Positions 11,131 to 22,404 of a stretch of DNA of 64,000 bases are shown piece after piece; positions within the stretch are counted from its first letter, which is position 1; every line of letters begins with the position of its first letter. Made by a program: the position numbers and the translations under genes. This DNA comes from Cervus elaphus (Eukaryota; Chordata; Mammalia; Artiodactyla; Cervidae), in contig NC_057832.1 of the NCBI RefSeq assembly GCF_910594005.1, positions 101,877,152-101,941,151 on the forward strand, in the 5' to 3' direction. Under the pieces are notes generated by a model, which was given only the letters and a program-made list of their open reading frames with translations, did not search any database and was not told where the DNA came from.

Positions 11131-12150
11131 GTGTCCTAGCACAGACACACACGTCACACACACAGACATCCACATCACACATAGACACATCACATATATC
11201 ATACATCCCACACATCGTGTATTACACAGAGCATCTCCCCACACACAGACACACACCTCACAGATATTACATACACATGACACTCACTATACACAAAGAC
11301 ACATCACACAGATACACATAGGCACAAACATCACATACAGACACACATCACACACAGACACATCACCCATAAACACACATATCACATACTGACACATGCA
11401 TCACACATCACACACATCACATGTTACACATCCAGAATATCCCCCCACACACATAGACACACACACATCACAGGCATTACACACACAGCACAGACACAAG
11501 ACACAGATACACATACAGACATACACATCATGCACACATCATGGTCACACAGGTACACGTAGACACACACATCACACTTACATCACATGCATCACACAGA
11601 GCATGTATTACACAGAACATCCACCCACAGACACACATTACACATGTCAGACACATCACCCATCACACACAGACACACTCATCATAATCATACACAGACA
11701 CACACAGAATGTGTGTGATTTCACACACATCATATACAGACACCACACACACACATCACACATCACCTATCACACACAGAGAACACCCCCCTATATACAC
11801 AGACACATACATAGAAGATATTACACACATGATCATACTATACACAGACCCATGACACGGACACATATAGCACATGCATCAGAACATACACACACACCTC
11901 ACCCAGATACACACATAGACACACACATCACAGTTATATCACATATATCACACATATCACACTCATCATGTATTACACACACAGACATCCCCCCTACACA
12001 GACACACACATCACAGTTATATCACATACATCACACATATCACACTCATCATGTATTACACACACAGACATCCCCCTACACAGACACACACATCACAGAT
12101 ATTACACCATCACACATTACATACACAGACACACATCATACACACATCCC
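11131..12150 (+). repeat. A/C-rich minisatellite (ACACAGACACACATCACA-like)
   Basis: About 1 kb made almost entirely of A, C and scattered T/G in phrases such as 'cagacacacacatcacag' and 'atgtattacacacacagaca'. The 3' end has a clear higher-order period: 'gacacacacatcacag' begins at 11918, 12001 and 12083 (83 and 82 bp), each followed by a similar body and a 'catccccc' block. Farther left the same blocks recur less regularly (C-runs near 11237, 11440, 11610, 11786). The long open frame through it is a translated repeat rich in His and Thr, not a gene. Confidence 0.95.
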
Positions 12151-13190
12151 CCTGAAGACCTCCCCATCTGCTCCAGGATGGTTAATGTCAGCCCTCCCCG
12201 CTCCTCCTGGACCACAAGGGAAACACAGGCCCTGTTTGTGCTGGTCGCGCCCCTGGTGGGCCGGGTGGTCGTGGGTGAATTCCTGCAGCTCACTAGGATC
12301 CTTCCTCGTGCCTTCTTCTCACAGGCTGCGGCAGTCTAGGCTGCCCAACAGTCACCATGGCAACGGGTCTCTCTTGCCATCTTCTACAGTGCCGGGTGCT
12401 TCCTCTTCCGAGTGCCGGCCCCTGTCCAGCGCCCAGCCGTGCCGCAGGCTCTGGGTCTGCCTCGCTGGGTTGTTTCAAGGCCTTAAATTTTGAGCCAGGT
12501 ATCAACAGTGGACTAGGAGCATGTGGAAGTTCTACCTGTCCAGACCTGATCCCCCTGCTTCCCATTCGATTCCAAGAGCTGCTGATGGTAGCTACTCTGT
12601 CAGAAAGTGACTGAAGAGATCCAAGGACAAGGACAAGCACCAAAGTGATGAGCTGGGAGCTAGTGCTGGACAGATGAGAGCATGTAGATTGCAGGGTCAC
12701 CAGGGTGGCAAAGAGACTGATGTGCAGAGTGAACAAGGGACCAGGGATGTAGGGCTGCACAGACTGGAGGGGAGACATATCACAGGGAACAACCCCACTG
12801 ACCAGATGCTGTATAGAAAAAGGAGCAGAAACAGTCTAGGGCGTGGGTTTACTATCACTTGGACCAAATGATTGGTAGAGAAAAAGCCACAAAATTTGCT
12901 TCCTCTTCCTTGTGCTTCTGGGAAGTCTCCTAAGCCTTTCAAAGGTTGAAGGTGCTGCCTTCAAGGAAGTGAGCTCCCTGTCAATGCAGATAATCAAGCA
13001 GCGGTCCTTGGGTGGGCATTCAAATATGGGGTGCCACCATCACAACTCATCCAAACCTGACTGGCTTGCCATTGTCCTGTGAGTAGCCCACTTTCTTACC
13101 TGTGAAATGAGGGGTAGGACCAGAACATGACCCAGACCTCCGTATGCTCCACAGCCCTGTGTTCAGATCCTATTTTTTAAACCTGATTCT
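12151..13190. other. Single-copy stretch, MIR-like at its end
   Basis: No defensible exon. 'cttacctgtgaaatgagggg' near 13098 is typical of a MIR SINE, so about 13050-13190 is probably a decayed plus-strand MIR. The overlapping open frames around 12290-12780 are on opposite strands and mutually shadow each other. Confidence 0.4.
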
Positions 13191-13194
13191 GGCT

Positions 13195-13400
13195 ACATGG
13201 CACCTAATTTTATGGATGTAAAGCACTTCCTATTATTCCGAGCACTTTCCTATCCGTGATCTCATGATCTTTTCCCCATTGCTCTGTGAGGTACATAGAA
13301 CACGGATGATCACAGAGGCAAGGGAGTTCTAGGGGAGGTTGCAAAGGCTACTGGTGACTTAATGGTAGAGCAAAGTCAGCGGCCAGGTCTGGGGTCTGCC
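13195..13400 (+). mobile_element. MIR/MIR3-like SINE
   Basis: Blocks 'gtaaagcacttcctattatt', 'gtgatctcatgatc', 'gctctgtgaggtacatag', 'cacagaggcaagggagttct' and 'gactt-aatggtagagcaaa' follow the order of an old MIR-type repeat. It is highly diverged and non-coding. Confidence 0.5.
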
Positions 13401-15728
13401 AGCCCACCGTCCACGCTTGTGCGTGGCGCGTTCACTGGGCAGGTCAGGGCGTGGAGAGGGGTTATCCGTTAGAGGTATCATAAAATTAAAAAAAACAGGC
13501 TGATTGTCAGTTGCTTTCAGCTTTGAACTTTGTGGTTAAACTCTGAGACACAAAGTTGTTAACTACAAGTGGGTCTTGTAGAGGTGATTTGTGCCCAGGG
13601 ATCTGGGAAGGGTACAAGTTGAATGATAAAAGCATCTGATAAACCTAAACGGGTCTCCCTTAAACTCATCCTGTGAGTGCTGAGAAGCGGGGGAGCTGGC
13701 TACTGGGTCTGCTCGGTATTGCATCCAAGCTGCAAATTCAACAGGCGTAATGTTCCTTGAGAAATTGAAACATCAAATGTCAAATAAGATCTCACTGCTC
13801 CAGTTCTTTATTCAGGCCCCTGGGGAATAATGTATCCAACGCAACAACCCAATAAGCTCTAACATCATCCCCGTGTGCTATTGTAAAGCCCCTTTCTCTG
13901 CCTTCTTAAAAAAATCACCATCTCCTTCTTTTAATAAATCCAACTGGAGCAATGAACCCAAATGTGAAACCACATGGAATATGTGTTTCTGTGGGACTCA
14001 TCCATGAATGATGGGAAAATCCGCTCTGAAATAACCTTTGTCTCCAAGTGCGGCGTGATGGTGATAAAACTTGCTGCCCGCTACTGTTTCTAACCAGGGG
14101 CTCCAATGACCCTTCTTCTTCACCGGCTCTTGGTGAAGTGGGAAGAAGTGCACAGATCTCCTGTCTCACTTAGGAGTTGTAACCTGAAGACTGAGGATTG
14201 TTCACCTGTGTGATGTAGGGACAGTGGTTCAAGCGTTGAAGGAAGAGAAACAGATGATGAAAGAAGGAGGTTCACCAGGCAGGTCACCATCTTGCTTTTG
14301 GGAGAGGCCAGAGGTCTTTGGGAATAGATGGAACTATAGTCCAAGCTGAACTTGGGGGGAGGCCTCCGTGGTGACATCTGGGAGGCCACAGAATCCCAGA
14401 CACCATGGGTCAATGTGCCTTGAGGTCATGCCTTCCTCAGGGTTTACATTGTATCTACTCAACTTTGATGCTGGAAGAGTTGGAGCCCGGTGGCAGAAGG
14501 TGAGCTGCTGGGGAGACAGAGGTGCTCTGGCGTGGTGGATCGGTCCTACTGGCCTAATGTCCCTAACTGGGAAGTTGGAAGTCTCTATCACTGATGCGAG
14601 CACTTTGCTCACATCAAATGTCTGTCTGCTCTGTTCACTGAAGCTCTGGCTCCTTTCTAGTTAGAGCCTTGTAGGGTAATCTGGTCATTCCTGGATTTAT
14701 CCTAGCTTTGACAAGGTTGCTGCTGCAGCTTGCATCAGTGTCTGTCCACTTCCAGGGTCCCAGTCCACCCAGGGACCCCGAGCCATGTTGGATAAATCCA
14801 GTATTAGAAAGTGCCTTCCTCAAGTGGAGCTGAACACCCCCTCCTTTCATCCTCCATCACTGGTTCCAGGTGTTAAGCTGGAGCCACAAAGACATAAATC
14901 CTGTCTCCCTCATGGGTTACCCCCTCAAACATTTGAAGACATATGTTCCATCTCTTCTGGTTTTTCTCTTCTCACGATGTGGTTGTCAGACCCCTCACCA
15001 CCTGGTCACCCCATCCTGGGGGTGAATCAGTTAGTCTGTGCCTTGTTTTTACTGCGGGACACAGGTGAGATCTCCAGTCTACTCTGAAGGGGGCCTTCTC
15101 ATCCTTGGCAAGCCGGTCAGACTCCTGAGACCTACCTACATGTGCTTTCCAGGACGTGCTCTGGCATAGACATTCCTCCAGCCAGCCTTTCTCAGGAGAA
15201 GGAGGAGGAGGAGAGAGGCAAAGCCTTGGAGGATAGAGCCCTAGAGAGAAACGTCCATGTGGACCATCCCCAGGACTGGAAGCCAGATGCTGCTCACCTT
15301 CCCAAAGACCCGGTGCTCACATCAGTGATAGAGACTTCTGACTTCCCCATTCGAGAGGCCTGGATCCTTCCCAGAATCAACGCAGGGCTCTGGGAGGACA
15401 CAGCATCCCCACCGATCTCCCCTCAAGCCACTCTTCCACTCAGGATGCTTGAAATGGCAGGCACGACTGTGATGACCTCACCCTGGTGGCGTGAGGCTGA
15501 CTCATGCAGTGTCTTTAAGCTGGCTGAGCTCATTGAGAGCACAGCCAGACCACTCTGGCTGAAGGAGACCCAAGTCTTTTGCTGTCACCACTGCTGTAGC
15601 ATCTTGCATGGTTTTCTGGAGACAACCTCAATTATATCAGAAAGCTGCAAGTACAGTGCAAAACATGCTCTCCTCTCTCAGTTGTTTCAAAGTGTGTTGC
15701 TGACATAATGCCCATCACCCGTGAATGC
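13401..15728. other. Single-copy stretch with a short inverted duplication
   Basis: About 2.3 kb with no recognised transposable element. An open frame of 188 codons at 15142-15708 starts with ATG, but I see no splice signals, conserved domain or upstream promoter, so I do not call it a gene. A segment of about 43 bp at 14561-14603 recurs in opposite orientation at 15313-15356. Confidence 0.45.
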
Positions 15729-15932
15729 TGTTGTTGTTTAGTTTCTAGGTTGTGTCTGACTCTTTTGTGAGTCCATGGACTGTAGCCAGCCAGGGTCCTC
15801 TGTCCATGGGATTTCCCAGGCATGAATACTGGAGTGAGTTGACATTTCCTTCTCCAGGGGAATCTTCCTGACTCAGGGATCGAACCTGTGTCTCCTGCAT
15901 TAGATGGCAGATTCTTTGCCACTGAGCCCTTA
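15729..15932 (-). mobile_element. Bov-tA SINE
   Basis: Starts with 'tgttgttgtttagtttctag' (BovB-derived end) and ends at the tRNA head 'ttgccactgagccct'. The head lacks the usual final 'ccagggaagccc', so it is slightly truncated or eroded there. Confidence 0.9.
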
Positions 15933-15984
15933 AGGATGAACACTTTAGTTCACATATCCTACAAACAAGGACATGCTCTTATAT

Positions 15985-17330
15985 GACCATGAACAATCGT
16001 CAAAGGCAGGAAGTGAGCTGATTCATTACTAGCATTTAATCCTTGGGCCCCAGTCAAGTTTTGCCAACTGCCCCAGTGATGATCTTTACAGTAAAAGGAT
16101 CTAGTCTAGGGTCACACTCTGCATTTTATTGCCATTGTCTCCTGAATCTCCTTCAGTCTGGAACAGATTCCCAATCTTTTCTTAACTTTCAAGATGTTGA
16201 CACTTTTGAAGACTCCGGGCCAACTCTTTTGATTAATGTCCCTTACCCTGGTTTTGTCTGATGTTTCCTCATGATTAGATTCAGTCTCTGCATCTTTGGC
16301 AGGAGATTCACAGAAGTGCTGTTGTATTCTTCTCATCTTCTCACCTTATCAGGCATCACATGATTCTGATTTGTCCCAGACCTGGTGATATGGACTTTGA
16401 TTACTTTTGTTTAAAGTGGTGTCACCAGCCTTCCCCATGGCAGAGTTACTCTTTTCTTCTTTGTAAATAACTGTGTGTGGAGATGCTCTGAGATTAGGTA
16501 AATATTCCATTGCTTATCAAACTCCAATTTATTCATTTATCTCTATCAGGTTGAACTTGCATTTCTTATTTTATGCACTGGATTGTCCCTTATTACCATT
16601 ATTTATTTTAATGCTGAAATTATCTCAGAGATGCCTGGTGGGAATCCCTTCAAGCTGCCTTTGGTGTCCTTTTCAAAGTCCCCATCGTTCTTTGAGTGCT
16701 TCCTCTCTTCTCGTAAAGTAAGAAAATCCATGCTCGTATTGTACTTTTCCTGCCCTGGTCTGGAATCAGTCAATTTTTTCAGGGAGCCCTGGTTCCTTAA
16801 AGTTGAGAACGATATTTAGAAAGCAAGATCTAAGGGCTAGGTGTGCACCCTGGTACTGGTGTGGCTCCCAGACCCTCTTGGTGGACAGAGTGGAGAAGTA
16901 TGTGCATGTATGTCTGCACATACAGTTGCATCTGTATTTACATATTTGTCTAAGTGAAAGTTAAAGTGTTAGTCACTCAGTCGTGTCTGACTTTTTGTGA
17001 CCTTATGGACTGTAGCCTGCCAGGGTCCTCTGTTCGTGGTATTCTCCAGGAAAGAATAATGGGTTGGGTAGCTATTCCCTTCTCCAGCGGATCTTCCTGA
17101 CCCAGAGATCAAACCTGGGTCTGTCTACTGCATTGCAGGCAGATTCTTTACCATCTGAGGCACCAGGGAAGCCCACATATTTGTCTAACTAAATATTAAA
17201 AGCCATCAGTTTACATAGATACCACCAAATTCCAATCTAACACCTCTGGATTCGCTTTAGTTTTCTTCCTCTTTATGCTTGTAGGTTCCTTCTCTAATAG
17301 TGAGAAATCTGACTCCTGCTTCCCTTTCTT
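15985..17330 (-). mobile_element. Ancient L1 3' UTR (L1M-type), interrupted
   Basis: Antisense sequence of an old L1 3' UTR. Diagnostic blocks are 'actctgcattttattgccat', 'attatttattttaatgctga', 'cccttcaagctgcctttggt', 'gagccctggttccttaaag', 'gatatttagaaagcaagatc' and 'aattccaatctaacacctct'. A Bov-tA splits it at 16954-17174. The subfamily is not resolved. No coding part is present. Confidence 0.75.
16954..17174 (-). mobile_element. Bov-tA SINE with perfect 14-bp TSD
   Basis: Full-length copy in reverse orientation, head end 'gcaccagggaagccc'. The target 'acatatttgtctaa' is duplicated exactly at 16940-16953 and 17175-17188, inside the ancient L1 3' UTR. 'gtctactgcattgcag' shows a small internal expansion near the tRNA part. 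Confidence 0.97.
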
Positions 17331-17551
17331 GGTGGTGGTGGATGTGGTGGTGGTTTAGTCACTAAGCTGTGTCTGACTTTTGAGACTCCATGGACTGTAG
17401 CCTGCTAAGTTCCTCTGTTCATGGGATTTCCCAGACAAGAATATTAGAGTGGGTTGCCATTGCCTTCTCCGGGAGATCCCGACCCAGGGATCGAACCCAG
17501 GTTTCCTGCATTGCAGGCAGAGTCTTTACCGACTGAGCCACCAGGGAAGTT
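17331..17551 (-). mobile_element. Bov-tA SINE with GGT-rich tail
   Basis: Reverse-oriented copy. The BovB-derived end carries a short GGT/GTG tail repeat ('ggtggtggtggatgtggtgg'). The head reads 'gactgagccaccagggaag'. It abuts the end of the ancient L1 piece. Confidence 0.93.
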
Positions 17552-18689
17552 CTTACTTGATCAATCTTCCCTTAGGTGATCAATGTTCCCTTAGTTAAAT
17601 CAGTCTTCCATTGCTGCTACCACCTCTTTTCTGGCAAGATGCCCTCCTCATCCTTCTTGGCCTCCCAGCCTGTACCAGGCTGTCCCCTCAACGTGGTGCA
17701 GAAGCCCCTCCCAGTCCTCTTGGGTACCCACGCCCTCGCCTGGCTGCCACCTGAAGGGACTCCCTCCTTATCCCCTGGAGCGCCAGCCCTCCATACCAGG
17801 CTCCCCCTGAGGCCCCCATCCCATGTAGGAACCTCTCATGGTGCTCAGCCTCCTGACCCTGAGCTGAACTGTCCCTCTTGAGTCCTCTTCTGAACACGTG
17901 GGCTCCGACACTCTCTGGGTCACAGCATCTCCCCTCTGCCCGAGTACACGGGTGCCCACTTTTCTAGGCTGCCCTCTGCCTGCAGTGGTTTGTGGCCTGA
18001 ATAGTCCAGGAAGAAAAAGGATGGGAAGGAAGATGAAGTGAGGCTGCACCTGAGATGCTTAACTGCTCTCACCAGGGGGTCCCCCTGCTCTGTTTAAATG
18101 ACAAGCGCAGGACAGCTGCCTGGCACATGCTGGATTCGCTAAGGCCTGTGAGCAGGGCAACCTGCACTTTGGCACATTAAGGTGAAGTGCAGTGGGGACT
18201 CAGGCCGCCTTTGGGTGATATGTAGATTATCCCATTCTGAGGCACATTAACGAAGTGCTAATTGTACTTTCTGAATGCAATTTGGTGCCAGTTGCAGGAA
18301 TAACTCTGGCACCTGCTTGGACTTTAGACTTGCAGATTAACTCAAATGGAAAGAGTAGCAAAACAGGGAATAATTTGTTCTCTAATAAGCCACTTGGAAG
18401 CCAACTCATTTCTACAGTTGGTGTCAGAAAAGTGCAGCTCAGTGATTGGAACAGGAAGCTGTGTATCTGGTGTGCGGGTTTCTGCGTTGTTTTTGCCAAC
18501 TTGCTGAACAGCCCACCTCGCTCTGCATCCATTGGCCTCAATTTACCTTCCCACTATCAGGAACGAGAAGTTTATTCAGCTCGGACAAACTGGGTCTGCA
18601 GAGCTCTGTTTTCGCCCTTGTCACTTGTCTTCACGTGGCCAGAAGGCAGAAGTACAGGAAACGGGTGCTTTCATTTATGAGTTCTCTCA
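17552..18689. other. Single-copy stretch, candidate conserved non-coding block
   Basis: No repeat recognised. 18170-18480 is of balanced composition with homeodomain-like AT motifs ('gtgctaattgtact', 'gcagattaactcaaatgg') and no repeat hallmark. 17640-17890 is C-rich with no exon borders. The open frames at 18255-18680 on both strands are unsupported. Confidence 0.45.
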
Positions 18690-18880
18690 GGATGTGATTC
18701 TCAAAGAAGGGGGTGGCTCCCTGGACCAGCAGCATGGTCATCAGCTGGCAGCTGGTTGGAAATGCAAATTCACAGGCCCCCTCCCCTCACCCCAGATCTA
18801 CTGAATCAGAAGCTGAGGGTGGGGCCCAGAGATCTGTGGTTTAACAAACCTTCCAGGTGATTCTGACACACAGAATATTT
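18690..18880 (+). mobile_element. MER5A (hAT-Charlie MITE)
   Basis: Blocks in order: 'gattctcaaagaagggggtg', 'ggaccagcagcatggtcatc', 'ggaaatgcaaattcacaggc', 'ctactgaatcagaagctgag', 'gggcccagagatctgtgg', 'ccaggtgattctgacacac'. This is the short non-autonomous hAT-type element MER5A. It encodes nothing. Confidence 0.9.
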
Positions 18881-20654
18881 CGAGAGGTGCGGATTGCTCT
18901 TGGAAATGTGGCCCAATGCAGTGGAGCAAGGTTCACTGAGTATTTACTTCTAAGTTACTAGCACATGGCTCCTGGGGTCCTCCTGTGTGCCTATAGTGGG
19001 GTTGTGCTGTAGTTTCTGCACCGCCCCCGCCCCAACCCCCAGAGCAGGTTGTCTCATGAGTGACATGTTGAACAAGCAAACACGTGGGATGCCAGGAGTA
19101 AAACCGCATGTGCTTGGAGGAAGACTCGTGCGGCGTTCCTGCTTTAGTTAACACGGGGGAGAAGGGGATGGCTACTCTGAGCAAGTGACAGACACCTGTC
19201 TACATCTACAGACACCTACACAGCAGCTATGATTTCTAGGAAGCCACGGAAAGTTGGCTGGAGGGAGATACAAGGTAGGGAAGTTGTGAATCCTCCTGTA
19301 TCTACACAGGTGGCCAGAAGACTGTGGCTCGAAGCCCAAGAGGAAGGCACAGGAGTGCGGGCTGAGTCTCTCCTCCTTCCTCTCCTCGCCTTTGCTCAGA
19401 GATGACTGTGGAGGAGGGGCTCTGCCTCCCTGGCTGTGGAGGGCAGCGGGGGGTGGGGGGAAGCTCTGTTTATCATCCAGCCAGCAGAGATAACACCATC
19501 ATCATTTTCCAGGGGCCAGATATGTGCAATATTAAAAAAGAAATCATATGATTTGCTGACAGCACTTAATGGGTAATTCAAGGGGCCTTATTATTCCTAT
19601 ACATCATGTCTGGCTTGTGACAGGCAGCGGGGTCTTTGGCACAGAGGGGAAGCTCACTTGCTTTCAGTTTGGGCTTTTCCTTCCTTCCCGAGGTGACGAC
19701 TGGCAGCCGAGTCCCTGTTTGAAAGCTTCATCAGGGACCACTTGGTTCTGGGGTGGGTTTTAAGGAGGCAGTGGTGGGGTCTCTGAAGGTAGGGGGCTGG
19801 CCTACTGCTCTGTTGGTGTTGAATAATGCTGATCAGCTTGAGGTCTCTGATAGAGCCGTCAGAGGTGGCACTCTCAAACCCACTGACTGCTGGCCATGTG
19901 GGCAGTGGAAGGCGTCATTACATTCCGATGGGAGTCGGGTCAGAGGCTCTATCATTGTTTGCTAATGAGAGGCATGTCTTCATCCCCAGCAGTCTGTCTC
20001 ACAATGGGTGTGTGTGGACAGGGGGCTCCTCCCTTATCCACGTGGAAGGCACTCTTGACCTTCACTTCTCTAACATGGTGCCTGGCAGGTGAAAAGACAA
20101 CTATGGGATGCCTGGATCGATGAATGGATGGAGCAGAGGAACTGGGAATTGCCCTAAAGATCAAGGAGCCAGGTCTTTAGAGCAGGGACAGAGTCTCCCT
20201 CCCAAAGAGGGCAGCACATTGGGGCATGTATCCTGCACCCAGTTGTATTGTTCTGCCCCTGTTATATTTGGAGACCTAGTTCCAGGGCCCCCCCAGCTCT
20301 TGGAAGGGGGGTCACAGTGGCAAAGTGACACATGCCTAGCACTGTGCCTGGCACACATTAGGCTTTCAGAAGCTGTTGCTGAATTAATGCTATCAATCAT
20401 GTTTTTCTTTGAGGTCAGGCATTATTATTTCTAATACAGCCATCTTCCTGGGGCTCTCCCCGGCTGTGTGGATAGCGGGTGCTGGCAGGGCAAACTGCAG
20501 AGTGGGGACCCATGCTCACCTCCTGTCTCTGCAGGGAATATACAGGCAGTGTTAACAGGGGAAGATGACTGTGTCTGCCCTTCCTCTTAGCTCTTGGTCA
20601 TCCTGAAAGAGGCTCGGAAGGCCCATTTTTATGTGGGAATGAGTTGGCATGAGA
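18881..20654. other. Single-copy stretch with a MIR tail
   Basis: No exon called. 'agcactgtgcctggcacaca' to 'gctgaattaatgctatc' (about 20330-20397) matches a MIR 3' end on the plus strand. 19480-19620 is AT-rich, repeat-free and could be conserved ('gatatgtgcaatattaaaaa', 'gacagcacttaatgggtaat'). Confidence 0.45.
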
Positions 20655-21069
20655 TAAAAATATCTCTGCATAGCTCTATTCATAACAGCCAAAGGCGGAA
20701 GCAACCCAAGTGTCCATTGGCAGATGAATGGATGCATGGACAAAATGTGGTCTGTACATACAGTGGAATATTATTCAGCCCCAAAGGGAGGAATTCTGAT
20801 AAATGCTACAACATGGATAAACCTTGGAGATTCATGTTAAGTGACATAAGCCAGGCATGAAAAGACACATACTGTGTGATTCCTCTTGTTTGAGGTCCCT
20901 AAAGTAGTCAGATTCATGGAGACAGAAAGTTGAATGGTGGTTTCTGGGGAGTGAAGAATGGGGAGTTAGTGTTTCATGGGTATAGAGTTTCAGTTGGGGA
21001 AGATGAAAAAACTGGGAAGATGGATGGTGGTGATGGCTACAGAACAATGAGAATTTACTTAATGCCACT

Positions 21070-21241
21070 GGGACTTCCCCTGGTGGCTCAGATGGTAAAG
21101 AATTCATCTACAATGCAGGAGACCCTGGTTCAATCTTTGGGTCGGGAAGATCCCCTGGAGAAGGGAATGGCTACCCACTCCAGTATTCTTGTCCAGAGAA
21201 TTCTATGAACAGAGGAGCCTGGTGGGCTACAGTCCATGCAG
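21070..21241 (+). mobile_element. Bov-tA SINE, 3' end cut by the next copy
   Basis: Head 'gggacttcccctggtggctc'. The body stops at 'gctacagtccatgca', about 40 bp before the usual end. The next Bov-tA begins 3 bp later, so the second copy probably landed in, or recombined with, this one's tail. Confidence 0.92.
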
Positions 21242-21244
21242 TTT

Positions 21245-21443
21245 GGGGCTTCCCTAATGGTCCAGATGGTAGAGAACCTGCCTGCCAATGAAAGAGACAC
21301 AAGAGACAAGGTTTGATCTCCGGGTTGGGATGATCCCCTGGAGAAAGAAATGGCAACTCACTCCAGTATTCTTACCTGGAAAATTCCATGGACAGAAGTC
21401 TGGCAGGCTACAGTCCATGGGGTTGCAAAGTTGGACACGACTG
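21245..21443 (+). mobile_element. Bov-tA SINE, tandem with previous copy
   Basis: Full-length, head 'ggggcttccctaatggtcca', end 'gttggacacgactgtg'. It is followed by a TG/CA-rich run (21441-21480, 'gtgtacgtgtgtgtgcctgc') before the host L1 resumes. Confidence 0.93.
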
Positions 21444-21548
21444 TGTACGTGTGTGTGCCTGCGTACATACACACACACACTGAATGGTACCTTAAAATGG
21501 TTCAAATAATACATTCAATATTATGTGTATTTTACCATAATTTTTTAA

Positions 21549-22404
21549 GTCTGCAGAGGGGCAAGCTGATGCCATAGGTTGGGCCTTCTGGACGTGGATG
21601 CTGGGGTGGGGTTTGGGCAGCAAGATGAACTTAGGAGACCCACAATGCTGAAGGATAGGGGAGGAGATAGGTTTGGGAAGGGGAGGAAGTTGGACTGAAT
21701 CTGGGATATGGTCTCAAAGTCTGGGCTCTGGAGTGAGAACTGCTCATAAAGCAAAAGGACACCCTGGCCTTTGATACTTGTGTCTTCCTCATCCTTGATC
21801 TTGTGGGCTCAGTTCTCCAAGCTGAAGCTGATCTCGAGGGACCGCAGAAGAGGACTGGGGTGGCACTTTTCTCTGTCTACCATAATTGGGAAATTAGAGG
21901 TCAGGAGTCATCTGCAGGTTGCCCAAAGCATAGATGTGTGTACTCAGTCGCTCAGATGTGTCTGACTCTTTGTGACCCCATGGACTGTAACATAAATACA
22001 TACCTTCATTTAACATGTTGCAGACACTGATAGTTAGGGGAGGTGAAGTAACCTGTTCTATCAGTGGGCAGGTCTAGAATCATCTTCTCCCAACTCTTGG
22101 CCCACTCCATGTCCAGCTTCCTCCTGGTCCAATCTGCAGATCTGTCTAGTCTCTTGACTATGGGGTGATCATACCCATTATACCTACCTTCTGGAATTTC
22201 CAGGAAGTCCTAGGTCCCAGATGTGAGTATACCTGAATGAATTAAAGGGGAAAATAAGATCATTGACACAATGAATGGGGTACTGATAATATAGCAATAA
22301 TAACAGTTCAGAAATGAGTAGGTCAGTGTCCTAATTCCACTGGTGGTGAATAACTAGGCATCTTTGTGTGAATCATGGTTTTCATGTTTGTGTGCCTGGA
22401 CCCT
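21549..22404. other. Single-copy stretch with MIR and a SINE scrap
   Basis: Contains a Bov-tA scrap (21933-21989, listed separately). A probable plus-strand MIR lies at about 22010-22160 ('ttaggggaggtgaagtaacc', 'gtgggcaggtctagaatc'). The rest is unassigned; no exon supported. Confidence 0.45.
21933..21989 (-). mobile_element. Bov-tA fragment (BovB-derived end only)
   Basis: 'gtgtgtactcagtcgctcag' and 'gactctttgtgaccccatgg' are the antisense end of a Bov-tA; the tRNA head is absent. Confidence 0.85.

Larger units (their letters stand above)
20655..21548 (+). mobile_element. Ancient L1 3' end, interrupted by two SINEs
   Basis: ORF2 end and 3' UTR of an old L1: 'cataacagccaaaggcggaa', 'gtccattggcagatgaatgg', 'gtggaatattattcagcccc', 'cataagccaggcatgaaaag', 'ggtggtttctggggagtg', 'ggtggtgatggctacagaac', then after the SINEs 'ttaaaatggttcaaataata'. 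All frames are broken. The two Bov-tA copies occupy 21070-21443. Confidence 0.85.

Noticed and set aside
11131..12150. CRISPR-like array
   Set aside because: No constant direct repeat with unique spacers. The units are low-complexity and degenerate, and the genome is mammalian.
12240..12265. Second CTCF site ('gcgcccctggtggg')
   Set aside because: The core is one G short of the consensus on the minus strand, so the match is weak.
11396..12493. Open frame of 365 codons
   Set aside because: It is the A/C minisatellite read as His/Thr-rich repeats, then unrelated flank. The repeat is open in two plus frames; no gene structure.
15142..15708. 188-codon frame as a host gene
   Set aside because: No recognised domain, no Kozak or promoter context, and no splice borders or polyadenylation signal tied to it. 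Length alone is possible by chance in GC-balanced DNA.
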